44,131 nt of DNA from JAADEM01 sp965371855 (GCA_965371855.1 CBDUZZ010000037.1:1-44131); one strand, 5' to 3'; shown: positions 6,725 through 16,804, numbered from the stretch's first letter. Made by a program: numbers and translations. The notes: generated from the letters alone by a model not told the origin.

Positions 6725-8833
6725 ATGGACAGAAAGAAATATATAGTATTGCGTTTTGGTATTTTATATATCATACTTTTTGTAATTGCTGTTTTTGTTG
6801 TAGTAAGTATATTCAAGCTGCAGTTTGTGAGGGGGGCTGAATTAAAGGAGAAGATAGAAGAGCTTAAATCGATAAAAAAAGAGATAGTAGCAAACAGAGG
6901 AAATATACTTGCTGAAGATGGCAGGGAATTGGCATGTTCTGTTCCGAGTTATAGGATCCATATGGATATGTTAGCAGGAGGCTTAACTGATGATGTTTTT
7001 TATAAGGATGTCACAAGGCTGGCCGGCCAGTTATCAAAATTCTATAAAGATGCCTCAACAGCCACATATAGTAGGCAATTGATCAAAGCAAGAAAAGATG
7101 GCAAACGCTATTTTTTGATTAACAGCAGAAAAGTCTCTTATACCGAACTACAAAAAATTAAACAGTTTCCCATTTTCAGATTGGGTAAAAACAGAGGAGG
7201 TTTTGTTGAGGAACAGTTCGATAACCGGGAAAAACCTTTTGGAATTCTTGCTTCGCGCACTATAGGTTCCATATATGGTGACAGGGAAATGGGTGGCAAA
7301 GCCGGCTTGGAAAAAGCTTATGAGAAAGAGTTGAGAGGAGTAAACGGAACGGGAACATTAACGAAAATTGCAGGAAGATGGATTAATCGGGAAGAGGTGC
7401 CTTCTGTAGATGGAAAAGATATTGTAACAACTATTGATGTGGAGTTGCAGGATATAACAGAGAATGCGCTATTGAGACAGTTGAAAATGCAGGATGCCCG
7501 TTACGGTGTGGCTGTATTAATGGAGGTGCAAACCGGGGAAGTTAAGGCTATTGCAAATCTTGTACGTTCCAAACCGGGTAAATATATTGAGTCGTATAAT
7601 TTTGCAATAGGTGATGCTACGGAGCCGGGATCTACTTTTAAACTGGTTTCAATGATCATTGCTCTTGAAGATGGGGTTGTTAAGCTTACTGATTCAATTG
7701 ACGCAGGAAGTGGAAGATACAGGTATTTTGACAGAACAATGACAGACAGTCATCATGGTGGTTTTGGTAAGATAACTGTTCGTGAAGCATTTGAGAAATC
7801 TTCAAACATTGGTATTTCAAGAATTATTTCTGATAATTATAAAAATGAGCCGGCAAAGTTTGTTGATCGCGTATACTCTATGGGAATAAATGAGACACTT
7901 GGACTGGATATCCCGGGTGAAGGGAAGCCGGTTTTCAGATATCCGGGTGAAAAATACTGGTCAGGAGTTTCTCTTCCGTGGATGTCTATTGGTTATGAAG
8001 TGCAGATGACTCCTTTGCAGATACTTACATTTTATAATGCTATTGCAAATAACGGCGTTAAGGTTAAACCTATGTTTGTTAAAGCAATATTAGACCATGG
8101 CGAAGTGGTGAAAACATTTGAGCCGCAAGTGTTAAACCACTCAATATGTTCGAAAAGTACTGTTGAGAAGGTTCATGATTTATTAAAGGGTGTTGTTGAG
8201 CGTGGTACAGCTACAAATATAAAGAGCAATAAATATAAAATTGCAGGCAAGACCGGTACAGCTCAGATAGCGTATGGCACAAGTGGTTATCATAAAAATG
8301 AAATAGAATATCAGGGCACTTTTGTAGGCTACTTCCCGGCTGATAAACCTGTTTACAGTTGCATTGTAGTGGTTAATGCTCCGTCGAGAGATGTGTATTA
8401 CGCCAATGTAGTGGCTGGTACGGTCTTTAAAGGAATCTCTGACAGGGTATATGCTCAGAGTTTTGACAGGCAGGAAATTTCTGATGAGATTGAAATAGTA
8501 GTTTCTAATAGCATGCCATATTCAAAAGGTGGTAAGAAAAAAGATCTGCTGACTGTTTTTGATGATGTTAAAATTAATGTCAATGATACTGAGATAGACT
8601 CCGAATGGTTATCGACAAGGGCTCGTGAATATGATATTTTATTACGTCCCAAAACTATACCAAAGGGAGTGGTGCCTGATGTGAAGGGTATGGGAGCAAA
8701 AGATGCCGTTTACGTTCTTGAAAATGCAGGATTAAAAGTTACTGTCAGGGGTGCCGGAAGTGTACGCAGCCAATCGTTAACACCGGGTGGCAGATTCAGA
8801 AAAGGACAAACCATAACAATAAATATGGGTTAA
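6725..8833 (+). CDS. ftsI: Septal peptidoglycan transpeptidase FtsI (PBP3/PBP2 class) with C-terminal PASTA domain
   Basis: 702 residues. One N-terminal membrane span (about 9-31), a pedestal domain, a transpeptidase domain and a C-terminal PASTA domain (about 648-702, beginning GVVPDVKGMGAKDAVYVLEN). All three penicillin-binding motifs are present: S303-T-F-K306, S359-S-N361 and K509-T-G-T512. It cross-links septal peptidoglycan and pairs with the glycosyltransferase FtsW encoded downstream. A PASTA tail is common in Bacteroidota and Firmicutes FtsI but absent from E. coli. The stop codon overlaps the murE start by one base (TAATG), suggesting coupled translation. Confidence 0.96.
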   Translation: MDRKKYIVLRFGILYIILFVIAVFVVVSIFKLQFVRGAELKEKIEELKSIKKEIVANRGNILAEDGRELACSVPSYRIHMDMLAGGLTDDVFYKDVTRLAGQLSKFYKDASTATYSRQLIKARKDGKRYFLINSRKVSYTELQKIKQFPIFRLGKNRGGFVEEQFDNREKPFGILASRTIGSIYGDREMGGKAGLEKAYEKELRGVNGTGTLTKIAGRWINREEVPSVDGKDIVTTIDVELQDITENALLRQLKMQDARYGVAVLMEVQTGEVKAIANLVRSKPGKYIESYNFAIGDATEPGSTFKLVSMIIALEDGVVKLTDSIDAGSGRYRYFDRTMTDSHHGGFGKITVREAFEKSSNIGISRIISDNYKNEPAKFVDRVYSMGINETLGLDIPGEGKPVFRYPGEKYWSGVSLPWMSIGYEVQMTPLQILTFYNAIANNGVKVKPMFVKAILDHGEVVKTFEPQVLNHSICSKSTVEKVHDLLKGVVERGTATNIKSNKYKIAGKTGTAQIAYGTSGYHKNEIEYQGTFVGYFPADKPVYSCIVVVNAPSRDVYYANVVAGTVFKGISDRVYAQSFDRQEISDEIEIVVSNSMPYSKGGKKKDLLTVFDDVKINVNDTEIDSEWLSTRAREYDILLRPKTIPKGVVPDVKGMGAKDAVYVLENAGLKVTVRGAGSVRSQSLTPGGRFRKGQTITINMG

Positions 8834-10293
8834 TGCAATATAATTTATCCGACATATTATCAAATGTAAAGGTCATGTCCACCAAAGGAACGGTTGACCC
8901 TGTAATTTCGGAAATAGTTTTTGATTCAAGGAAAGCTAATGGAAACACCGTTTTTGTTGCAATAAAAGGAACTCAAACAGATGGGCATCATTTTATTAAG
9001 AGTGTTTTTGAGGCGGGATGTAGAGCTGTTGTTTGCGAGGATGTCCCTGGTGAAGTCCCTGATAATTGCATCTGTGTGAAGGTTGAAAATTCTTCTGAGG
9101 CATTAGGGCTAATGGCTTCGGCCTATTATGGTAATCCTTCCGGAAAACTTAAACTGGTAGGGATAACCGGCACTAACGGTAAAACAACAATTGCAACTCT
9201 ACTTTACGAAACATGCAGATTGCTTGGTAATAAAGTCGGCCTGTTTTCTACTGTAACAAATTATATTGATGGAAAAGAGATTAAAGCTACTCATACAACT
9301 CCTGATGCAGTAACCTTAAACAGGTTGATGAAAGAGATGGTTGATGAAGGCTGCTCATACTGTTTTATGGAGGTTAGCTCTCATGCTGTTCATCAGAAAC
9401 GAATTAGTGGCCTCACGTTTGCAGGTGGTATCTTTACCAACATCACTCACGATCATCTCGATTATCATAAAACGTTCAAGGCATACATAGCTGCTAAAAA
9501 GGCTTTTTTCGACGGGCTTGATAAACCTGCTTTTGCTTTGGTTAATGCGGATGATAAAAACGGAGGTGTTATGGTACAAAACACAAAAGCTTCGGTTTAT
9601 ACATATTCGGTGCGTGATATGGCAGACTTTAAAGGGCGGATTATTGAAAGTATGTTTGAAGGTATGCAGTTGATTATTGAGGGGCAGGAAGTATGGACAA
9701 CATTTGTCGGTTACTTCAATGCTCAGAATCTGATGGCCGTTTATGGTGCTATCCGTATTCTTGGTCATGAGAAGCAGGATGTGCTACTGGCCCTCAGTAA
9801 GCTTCAACCGGTTGACGGCAGGTTTGAAACAATACGTTCGGATGACGGCAAGACCGCCGTTGTTGACTATGCCCATACTCCCGATGCTCTTAAAAATGTT
9901 ATTGATACCATTAACCAAATAAGAAGTTTCGACCAGCAATTAATTACTGTTGTGGGGGCAGGAGGCGACAGAGATAAAACTAAACGGCCGGTGATGGCTG
10001 CCGAAGCGGTTAAGGGTAGTTCAAAAGTTATTCTCACATCCGACAATCCAAGAAGTGAAGATCCCGAACAAATAATTAGGGATATGATGGAAGGGGTTTC
10101 TTTTAAGGAAAGAATAAAGGTTATATCGATAACAAATCGTATGGAGGCTATTAAAACTGCCTGTATGGTAGCACGTGCAGGAGATATTATTTTGATTGCA
10201 GGCAAGGGACATGAAACATATCAGGAGATTAAAGGAGAGAGATCTCATTTTGATGACAGGGAAATTATAAGAGAAATATTTGCACAAAAATAA
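8833..10293 (+). CDS. murE: UDP-N-acetylmuramoyl-L-alanyl-D-glutamate--2,6-diaminopimelate ligase MurE
   Basis: 486 residues, normal length. It adds the third amino acid of the peptidoglycan stem peptide, using ATP. The Mur-ligase P-loop is ITGTNGKTT (about 111-119); KKAFFDG near residue 222 carries the lysine expected to be carbamylated; and DNPRSEDP at 404-411 is the motif that selects meso-diaminopimelate over lysine. The cell wall is therefore predicted to be DAP type, as in other Gram-negative Bacteroidota. The start overlaps the ftsI stop by one base and mraY follows after 6 bp. Cytoplasmic. Confidence 0.97.
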   Translation: MQYNLSDILSNVKVMSTKGTVDPVISEIVFDSRKANGNTVFVAIKGTQTDGHHFIKSVFEAGCRAVVCEDVPGEVPDNCICVKVENSSEALGLMASAYYGNPSGKLKLVGITGTNGKTTIATLLYETCRLLGNKVGLFSTVTNYIDGKEIKATHTTPDAVTLNRLMKEMVDEGCSYCFMEVSSHAVHQKRISGLTFAGGIFTNITHDHLDYHKTFKAYIAAKKAFFDGLDKPAFALVNADDKNGGVMVQNTKASVYTYSVRDMADFKGRIIESMFEGMQLIIEGQEVWTTFVGYFNAQNLMAVYGAIRILGHEKQDVLLALSKLQPVDGRFETIRSDDGKTAVVDYAHTPDALKNVIDTINQIRSFDQQLITVVGAGGDRDKTKRPVMAAEAVKGSSKVILTSDNPRSEDPEQIIRDMMEGVSFKERIKVISITNRMEAIKTACMVARAGDIILIAGKGHETYQEIKGERSHFDDREIIREIFAQK

Positions 10294-10299
10294 ATTATT

Positions 10300-11532
10300 A
10301 TGCTTTACTATCTGTTTCAATATCTTTCAGAATTGGGTTTTCCGGGAGCCGGAATGTTCCAGTATATCTCTTTCCGGACAGGTATGGCTGTTATCTTTTC
10401 ATTGCTGTTTGCTACCGTTTTTGGGAAAATGATAATTCGTTTGTTACAACGTCAACAGATAGGCGAAGTTGTACGTGACCTCGGGCTTGAAGGTCAGTAT
10501 CAGAAAAAGGGAACACCTACCATGGGTGGGTTGATAATTATTGGAGCAATTCTCACACCTACAATTCTGTTTGCCAAGCTGGAAAATGTATATATCATAT
10601 TGATGATAATTACTACACTATGGTTGGGTACCATAGGATTTATTGATGATTATATTAAAGTATTTAAAAAGGATAAAAAGGGCTTAGCAGGGAAATTTAA
10701 AATTGCCGGACAAATTAGTCTTGGTTTAATAGTTGGCTTAACATTATATCTCAATGATGATGTAGTTATCAGGGAAAGGGTTCCTGGGCAAACTATTCGT
10801 GTGGAGAGTAGACTTGGCGAGGTTTCAGAGCGACCTGTGATGAGGGAAATAAAGGGAACTATTACAACAGTACCGTTTTTTAAGAATAACAAGTTTGATT
10901 ACTCATCACTGTTGGGTTTTATGGGAGATAAGGCTAAAAAATATGGATGGATAGTTTTTGTGCTGGCCGTAATCTTTATTATTACAGCAGTGTCTAATGG
11001 CGTTAATATTACCGATGGTCTTGACGGTTTGGCTACGGGTACTTCTGCCATCGTTGCAGTTACCCTGGGCATTTTTGCCTACCTGTCAGGAAATATTATT
11101 TATGCCAATTATCTACATATTTTGTATATCCCGTTTTCTGAAGAGCTTGTTGTATTCATTGGGGCGTTTATTGGGGCAACAGTAGGGTTTTTATGGTATA
11201 ACTCATATCCGGCACAGGTGTTTATGGGCGATACCGGCAGCCTGACTCTGGGTGGAATAATAGCTGTTTTTGCCATAATGATACGAATAGAATTGCTGAT
11301 ACCCATATTGTGTGGAGTGTTTCTAATTGAAAATATTTCTGTAATGATGCAGGTGGGATGGTTCAAATACACGCGTAGGAAATATGGAGAAGGAAGGCGG
11401 ATATTTAAGATGGCACCACTTCATCACCATTATCAGTTGAAAGGGTATACCGAATCGAAAATAGTAACACGCTTTTGGATTATTGGTATTGTGTTGGCTG
11501 TTTTAACAGTTGTAACTCTTAAGATCAGGTAA
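10300..11532 (+). CDS. mraY: Phospho-N-acetylmuramoyl-pentapeptide-transferase MraY
   Basis: 410 residues, about 50 longer than E. coli MraY. It transfers phospho-MurNAc-pentapeptide to undecaprenyl phosphate, giving lipid I, in the inner membrane. Signature segments are KKGTPTMGGLIII, GFIDDYIKV, NGVNITDGLDGLATG, VFMGDTGSLTLGG and PLHHHYQLKG, and about ten hydrophobic spans are visible. The extra length is a polar insertion at about residues 150-210, containing RVESRLGEVSERPVMRE; comparable insertions are usual in Bacteroidota. The shared word AGGTAAAAGGTA (11527-11538) overlaps its stop codon and recurs in the murG-murC spacer. Confidence 0.97.
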   Translation: MLYYLFQYLSELGFPGAGMFQYISFRTGMAVIFSLLFATVFGKMIIRLLQRQQIGEVVRDLGLEGQYQKKGTPTMGGLIIIGAILTPTILFAKLENVYIILMIITTLWLGTIGFIDDYIKVFKKDKKGLAGKFKIAGQISLGLIVGLTLYLNDDVVIRERVPGQTIRVESRLGEVSERPVMREIKGTITTVPFFKNNKFDYSSLLGFMGDKAKKYGWIVFVLAVIFIITAVSNGVNITDGLDGLATGTSAIVAVTLGIFAYLSGNIIYANYLHILYIPFSEELVVFIGAFIGATVGFLWYNSYPAQVFMGDTGSLTLGGIIAVFAIMIRIELLIPILCGVFLIENISVMMQVGWFKYTRRKYGEGRRIFKMAPLHHHYQLKGYTESKIVTRFWIIGIVLAVLTVVTLKIR

Positions 11533-11542
11533 AAGGTAAATT

Positions 11543-11570
11543 CCCCTCCTCGGAGGGGTTAGGGGTGGGT
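11543..11570 (+). repeat. GC-rich hairpin repeat in the mraY-murD spacer
   Basis: CCCCTCC at 11543-11549 and GGAGGGG at 11552-11558 form a compact inverted repeat, followed by TTAGGGGTGGGT. From memory, this kind of C/G-rich word is a dispersed intergenic repeat in many Bacteroidota genomes. It has no T tract and lies inside the operon, so I do not call it a terminator. It fills most of the 57-bp spacer. Confidence 0.5.
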
Positions 11571-11589
11571 GAAGATATATAAAGTATAG

Positions 11590-12930
11590 ATGGGAAAACG
11601 ATTAATCATATTAGGAGCGGGAGAGAGCGGTGTTGGTGCTGCCCTTCTTGCTGTACAAAATGACTGGCAGGTACTTGTTTCCGATATGGGAATGATTAAA
11701 CCTCATTTTCGTGATGAGTTGGAAAGTAATGGGATAGATTATGAACAGCAAGGCCATTCGGAGGATTTAATACTCAAGGCAGTAGAAGTGGTTAAAAGCC
11801 CGGGGATACCGGACGATGCTCCTATGATACTTAAATTGAAGAGCAGTGGGATTCCTGTTATTTCGGAAATTGAGTTTGCCGGAAGATATGCTAAAGGAAA
11901 AAAGATTTGTGTGACTGGCAGTAATGGCAAAACAACAACTACTATGCTCATTCATCATATATTAACTGAAGCAGGGGTTAAGGTGGGACTGGCCGGGAAT
12001 GTAGGAGTGAGTTTTGCGAGGCAGGTTGCCCGGGGCATTGAGCCGGAGTGGTGGGTTATTGAGTTAAGTAGTTTTCAACTGGACGGAATGTGCCGCTTTA
12101 AGGCGGATATAGCAATTATTCTGAATATCACACCCGATCATCTCGACAGGTACGCATATGATATGCAAAAATATATTAACTCAAAGTTCAGAGTATTAGG
12201 AAATATGACAGAGAATGACAAATTCGTCTATTGTGCCGATGATGAGAATATTGTGGCTGAGTTGAGAAAAAGGGATATAGCTGCCTATAAATTACCGTTC
12301 TCATTAAATGATAAAGTTAATGAGGGAGTATATATAAAAGAAGATAAAATAGTAATTAATTATAAAAATGACTCTATGAGCCTTTTTGTACATGACCTTT
12401 CTTTAAAGGGACGCCATAATATTTATAATTCAATGGCTGCCGGGATAGTTTCCCATGTTATTAAGATTCGGAAGAAGATAATTCGTGAAAGCTTGTCAAG
12501 TTTCAAGGGGGTGGAACATCGTCTTGAAAAAGTGACAGCTGTTCGTGGAATAAAATTTATTAACGACTCGAAGGCTACCAATGTCAATTCAACCTGGTAT
12601 GCACTGGAGTGTATGGATAATCCGGTGATATGGATTGCAGGTGGCGTGGATAAAGGGAATGACTATTCTGAGCTGGAAAAGATTGTGCGTAATAAAGTTA
12701 AAGTTCTTATTTGCATGGGTAAGGACAATAAAAAACTGGTAGAATATTTTAAAGGAGTTGTACCTGAGATTATTGAAACAAGTTCGATGAAGGATGCCGT
12801 GAAGTCGGCATACATGGTGGGAGAGAAAGGTGATGTAGTTCTTCTTTCACCGGCGTGTGCAAGTTTTGATCTTTTTGATAATTATGAACATCGTGGCAGG
12901 TTATTTAAAGAGATAGTCAGGAATCTATAA
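11590..12930 (+). CDS. murD: UDP-N-acetylmuramoylalanine--D-glutamate ligase MurD
   Basis: 446 residues, normal length. It ligates D-glutamate to UDP-MurNAc-L-Ala with ATP in the cytoplasm. The N-terminal nucleotide-sugar-binding domain starts ILGAGESGVGAAL; the ATP-binding P-loop is CVTGSNGKTTTTM at about residues 107-119; the central domain has ILNITPDHLDRY; the C-terminal domain has NDSKATNVNSTWYAL and LLSPACASFDLFDNYEHRG, which is diagnostic for MurD. It is separated from mraY by a 57-bp spacer with a hairpin repeat and from ftsW by 13 bp containing an AGGAG-like ribosome site (aaaggagttaag). Confidence 0.97.
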   Translation: MGKRLIILGAGESGVGAALLAVQNDWQVLVSDMGMIKPHFRDELESNGIDYEQQGHSEDLILKAVEVVKSPGIPDDAPMILKLKSSGIPVISEIEFAGRYAKGKKICVTGSNGKTTTTMLIHHILTEAGVKVGLAGNVGVSFARQVARGIEPEWWVIELSSFQLDGMCRFKADIAIILNITPDHLDRYAYDMQKYINSKFRVLGNMTENDKFVYCADDENIVAELRKRDIAAYKLPFSLNDKVNEGVYIKEDKIVINYKNDSMSLFVHDLSLKGRHNIYNSMAAGIVSHVIKIRKKIIRESLSSFKGVEHRLEKVTAVRGIKFINDSKATNVNSTWYALECMDNPVIWIAGGVDKGNDYSELEKIVRNKVKVLICMGKDNKKLVEYFKGVVPEIIETSSMKDAVKSAYMVGEKGDVVLLSPACASFDLFDNYEHRGRLFKEIVRNL

Positions 12931-12943
12931 AGGAGTTAAGTAG

Positions 12944-14146
12944 ATGGATGATGCATTTAGAAAATATTTTACAGGCGATAAGATAATATGGTACATTGTT
13001 GCCGTACTGTCACTGGTTTCAATGTTGGTTATCTATAGCGCAACAGGAAACCTGGCAACAAGACACCATTCGGGTAGTGCATTTTATTTCTTATTTCGTC
13101 ATGCTGTTTTTTTATTGGTCGGAATAGGAATAATAGTGGTTGCACATAAAATATCGTATAAATGGTTTGGTCGAATGGCTGTTGTAATGCTTCTGATTGC
13201 AATTGCGTTACTTATAATTGCTCTGATTTCAGGAACCAGCCTAAACGAAGCATCACGTTGGATAACCTTACCTATAGTGGGATTGTCATTTCAACCTTCG
13301 GAATTTGCCAAGATTGCGATAATGATATTTCTGGCAAGGCAACTTGCTATTTATCGTGATAGAGTGATAACCTCAAAAATTTATTTCATACAATTTTTTC
13401 TGCCGGTATTGTTTGTTACCGGTTTTATTTTTACCGAAGATCTTTCTACAGCCGTTTTGATAGGTAGTGCAAGTATGATACTTATGTTTATTGGCAAGGT
13501 TCCCGTCAAATATCTTGCTTCAACAATTGGAGTAGCCGGTAGTTTGTTCGCTCTTTTACTGTTATTATCTCTATACATACCGGACTATTTGCCACATCGT
13601 GTTGGAACATGGAGATCAAGGGTTGAGAGTTACATCACTAAGGATGGTGGCTCAACTGTTAATGATAAGTCTGTTTTAGTGAAAGAGAACTCTCAGTCTT
13701 ATCAGGTGTCAAAATCAGAGTTGGCAATTGCTAACGGTGGGTTTTTCGGGCAGGGACCGGGTAACAGTATTCAAAGATATTTCCTGCCTCATCCCTACAG
13801 TGATTTTGTATATGCCATAATTATAGAAGAGTTTGGTATGCTAGGAGGTATTGTTGTGCTGTTGGCTTATATGATTCTTTTATTCAGGGCAGGTGTGATT
13901 GTGAGGGCTAGTGCTATGGTTTTTCCTGCTTTAATGGTTGTTGGATTGACAACGACGTTAGTGCTTCAGGCTATTATAAATATGGGGGTGGCAGTAGGAA
14001 TATTCCCTGTAACCGGTCAGCCGCTACCGTTGGTAAGTATGGGTGGAACATCGGTGTTGTTTTCTTGTCTGGCGATTGGTATGATATTAAGTGTAAGCAG
14101 ATATAATCTGGAAGAAAAAGAAAAGGCAAATGAGAGTAATAATTAG
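12944..14146 (+). CDS. ftsW: Septal peptidoglycan glycosyltransferase FtsW (SEDS family)
   Basis: 400 residues, with about ten hydrophobic spans typical of SEDS proteins, which polymerise lipid II into glycan strands together with their cognate transpeptidase (FtsI here). Recognisable segments are SRWITLPIVGLSFQPSEFAK in the first half, the large periplasmic loop after YIPDYLPHR, SELAIANGGFFGQGPGNS, and HPYSDFVYAIIIEEFG, followed by PVTGQPLPLVSMGGTS near the C-terminus. Its place between murD and murG supports FtsW rather than RodA. The last 17 bp overlap the start of murG, suggesting translational coupling. Inner membrane, recruited to the septum. Confidence 0.95.
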   Translation: MDDAFRKYFTGDKIIWYIVAVLSLVSMLVIYSATGNLATRHHSGSAFYFLFRHAVFLLVGIGIIVVAHKISYKWFGRMAVVMLLIAIALLIIALISGTSLNEASRWITLPIVGLSFQPSEFAKIAIMIFLARQLAIYRDRVITSKIYFIQFFLPVLFVTGFIFTEDLSTAVLIGSASMILMFIGKVPVKYLASTIGVAGSLFALLLLLSLYIPDYLPHRVGTWRSRVESYITKDGGSTVNDKSVLVKENSQSYQVSKSELAIANGGFFGQGPGNSIQRYFLPHPYSDFVYAIIIEEFGMLGGIVVLLAYMILLFRAGVIVRASAMVFPALMVVGLTTTLVLQAIINMGVAVGIFPVTGQPLPLVSMGGTSVLFSCLAIGMILSVSRYNLEEKEKANESNN

Positions 14147-15212
14147 TGGAGGAGGAACGGGTGGTCATATTTTTCCGGCGATAGCGATTGCTAATGCTTT
14201 GAAAAAACTTAATCCGGAGATTGAAATTCTTTTTGTAGGTGCAAAAGGAAAGATGGAGATGGAGAAAGTTCCTGCTGCGGGATATAAGATAATTGGACTT
14301 ACAGTTGCAGGCTTACAACGTAGATTGACGGCAAAAAATCTGTTGTTCCCGTTTAAGTTAATAGCCGGAATGATACAGGCTAAAAAGGTTGTCAGGGAAT
14401 TTAAACCCGATGTGGCTGTGGGAGTAGGAGGTTATGCCAGCGGTCCTGTTCTCAGGGTGGCATCAGGTGCAGGTGTGCCTTGTTTGTTGCAGGAGCAGAA
14501 TTCATACGCCGGAGTTACAAATAAGATATTGGCAAAAAAAGCAAAAAAAATATGTGTGGCTTATCTGGGAATGGAGAGGTTTTTTCCTGAAGGAAAAATT
14601 GTGGTGACAGGAAATCCGGTAAGGCAGGATATTATGGCAAAAGTGAATAAGAGTGAAGCTGTTGAGTTTTTTGGTTTAGATAGCTCTTTGAAAACTATTT
14701 TAGTGATAGGAGGTAGTTTGGGAGCACGGTCGGTAAATAACGGTATTTTGTCGGGGCTGAAAAATTTGAGTGATGATGTTCAGTTACTTTGGCAAACAGG
14801 CAAGTTTTATTACGAGGATATAAAACATGGTGTGGATGGGATTAAGAATGTAAAAGTTCAGGCTTTTATTAAAAGAATGGATTTCGCCTATTCAGTGGCC
14901 GATGTTGTTATATCACGAGCAGGTGCATTATCGGTTTCTGAACTTGCGGTGGCAGGTAAGCCGGTGATATTCATCCCAAGTCCTAATGTTGCAGAAGATC
15001 ATCAAACAAAAAATGCTAAAGTGATGGTTGATGATGAAGCTGCCTTGATGGTTAAAGATGATGATACCGATATTTTGATCAATAAAGCACAAGAGCTGTT
15101 GAATGATAATGAATTGTTGGAAAAACTTAGCAAAAACATAATGCAACATGCCAGACTTGATGCTGCCGACAAAATTGCGGAGGAAGTGATGAGGTTAGTT
15201 GAAAGTTTGTAA
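14130..15212 (+). CDS. murG: Undecaprenyl-diphospho-muramoylpentapeptide beta-N-acetylglucosaminyltransferase MurG
   Basis: 360 residues, normal length. It transfers GlcNAc from UDP-GlcNAc to lipid I, giving lipid II, at the cytoplasmic face of the inner membrane. The N-terminal glycine loop reads ISGGGTGGHIFPA (about 5-17); GVGGYASGPVL, LLQEQNSYAGVTN and the second-domain GGSLGARSVN loop follow; SRAGALSVSELAVAGKP is the GT28 donor-binding motif. It overlaps ftsW by 17 bp and is followed by a 114-bp spacer before murC. Confidence 0.97.
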   Translation: MRVIISGGGTGGHIFPAIAIANALKKLNPEIEILFVGAKGKMEMEKVPAAGYKIIGLTVAGLQRRLTAKNLLFPFKLIAGMIQAKKVVREFKPDVAVGVGGYASGPVLRVASGAGVPCLLQEQNSYAGVTNKILAKKAKKICVAYLGMERFFPEGKIVVTGNPVRQDIMAKVNKSEAVEFFGLDSSLKTILVIGGSLGARSVNNGILSGLKNLSDDVQLLWQTGKFYYEDIKHGVDGIKNVKVQAFIKRMDFAYSVADVVISRAGALSVSELAVAGKPVIFIPSPNVAEDHQTKNAKVMVDDEAALMVKDDDTDILINKAQELLNDNELLEKLSKNIMQHARLDAADKIAEEVMRLVESL

Positions 15213-15326
15213 AGTTGAAAGTAGAAAGTAAAAAGGGGTAAGGTAAAAGGTATAATGTAAAAGGAGGATGGTGGAAGGAGATATAAAATCGAAAATTATA
15301 CATCAAACATCATAAATCCGAGAAAG
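15213..15326 (+). repeat. Purine-rich repetitive spacer between murG and murC
   Basis: The spacer is built from short degenerate direct repeats: gttgaaagtagaaagta, then aaggtaaaaggtataatgtaaaagg. AGGTAAAAGGTA at 15242-15253 is identical to 11527-11538 at the mraY end. No hairpin terminator or clear promoter is seen. Confidence 0.45.
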
Positions 15327-16709
15327 ATGGAGTTTAAGTATTTAAAGCAGGTATTTTTTGTTGGGATTGGTGGTATTGGAATGAGTGCTTTGGCTCGTTT
15401 CTTTCACTGTCAGGGTATGAATGTTTTCGGATATGACAGAACTCTGTCACAATTGAGTGTTAAGCTGGAAAATGAGGGGATGCTAATTCATTATCATGAA
15501 GATGTTAAGTGGTTGGTTGAACAAGATTTTATGACAGAAGATACCTTGGTTGTTTATACTCCGGCAGTACCGGAAAATCATACTGAGTTGGTTTATTTCC
15601 GTAAAATGGGTTTTGATATAAAGAAAAGAGCGGAAGTGTTAGGGATGATATCCAAAAGTTGGGATGCTGTTTGCGTTGCAGGTACACATGGTAAAACCAC
15701 AATATCTACCCTGACAGCTCATCTCTACACTAATTCAAAGATTGGTTGTACTGCCTTTTTGGGAGGAATCTCAAATAATTATAATACCAACTATTTGCAC
15801 TCAGACAAATCTGCTTATGTTATTCTCGAAGCCGATGAGTTTGACAGGTCATTCTTGCATCTTGTACCATATATGTCAGTTATCTCATCTATTGATGCCG
15901 ATCATCTTGATATTTATGGTAATAAAAGAGAGTTGGTAAAGTCGTTTAATGAATTTGCCGGACTTACCCGGTCGGGCGGGACCCTTATTTTGAAAAAGGG
16001 TTTGACATACATTGATTCACCCAAAGATACTGTAAAGTTTTTTTATGCGTTACAAGATAAAGCTGATTTTTATGCTTCAAATATTCACCTTATTGACGGC
16101 AAATACCATTTTGACCTGAATAGTCCGTTTGGAAAGATAGATAATCTGGAGCTTGGTATACCTGGATTGTTGAATGTTGAGAATGCTGTTGCTGCTTCTG
16201 CTTTAGCATTGATTGGTGGAGTGACTGAGGAGGAGTTGAAAAAGGGACTCGCATCATTTAAGGGGATACGCCGAAGGTTTGAGTATATAATTAAAAGTGA
16301 GAATTTTATTTTTATAGATGATTATGCTCATCATCCTGAAGAGATTAAAGCTACAGTGAATTCAGTAAAAGCTCTTTATCCGGGAAAGAGAATCGCAGCA
16401 GTATTTCAGCCTCATCTGTATAGCCGAACAAATGATTTTGCACGTGAATTTGCTAAAGCTCTTGATGCGCTCGATAAGGTGTATTTGTTAGATATCTATC
16501 CGGCACGGGAATTGCCTGTTCCGGGAGTTAGCTCAGAATTGATTAAGAAGTATATGAAAAACAGGGATGTTATTTTATGTGATAATGATTCACTGTTTAA
16601 TTTGATTATGAATGATAAACCTGATGTTTTATTAACTATGGGGGCAGGAGATATTGATCAATTGGTGCCTGTATTAGAAGAAAAAATCAGGAGCTTTACT
16701 AAGTTATAA
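15327..16709 (+). CDS. murC: UDP-N-acetylmuramate--L-alanine ligase MurC
   Basis: 460 residues. It catalyses the first amino-acid addition to UDP-MurNAc with ATP in the cytoplasm. The N-terminal Rossmann loop is FVGIGGIGMSALARFF at about residues 10-25; the P-loop AGTHGKTTIS lies at about 117-126; EADEFDRSFLHL and SIDADHLDIYG form the central domain; and DDYAHHPEEIKAT is the MurC/Mpl C-terminal motif. Mpl is the alternative family member, but the location between murG and ftsQ points to MurC. A 95-bp spacer follows, with no visible terminator, before ftsQ. Confidence 0.94.
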   Translation: MEFKYLKQVFFVGIGGIGMSALARFFHCQGMNVFGYDRTLSQLSVKLENEGMLIHYHEDVKWLVEQDFMTEDTLVVYTPAVPENHTELVYFRKMGFDIKKRAEVLGMISKSWDAVCVAGTHGKTTISTLTAHLYTNSKIGCTAFLGGISNNYNTNYLHSDKSAYVILEADEFDRSFLHLVPYMSVISSIDADHLDIYGNKRELVKSFNEFAGLTRSGGTLILKKGLTYIDSPKDTVKFFYALQDKADFYASNIHLIDGKYHFDLNSPFGKIDNLELGIPGLLNVENAVAASALALIGGVTEEELKKGLASFKGIRRRFEYIIKSENFIFIDDYAHHPEEIKATVNSVKALYPGKRIAAVFQPHLYSRTNDFAREFAKALDALDKVYLLDIYPARELPVPGVSSELIKKYMKNRDVILCDNDSLFNLIMNDKPDVLLTMGAGDIDQLVPVLEEKIRSFTKL

Positions 16710-16804
16710 ACTGTTATGAACAAAATGTTAATAAAAAGTCGGTTGTTTATGAAACTGAGTAATTGTAAAAAAAGTATATTTAAGCGGGTATAATCTGTAT
16801 TTGT

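Noticed and set aside
11543..11558. Terminator inside the dcw operon after mraY
   Set aside because: The hairpin is very short-looped, lacks a T tract, and lies between genes that must be co-expressed; better explained as a dispersed repeat.
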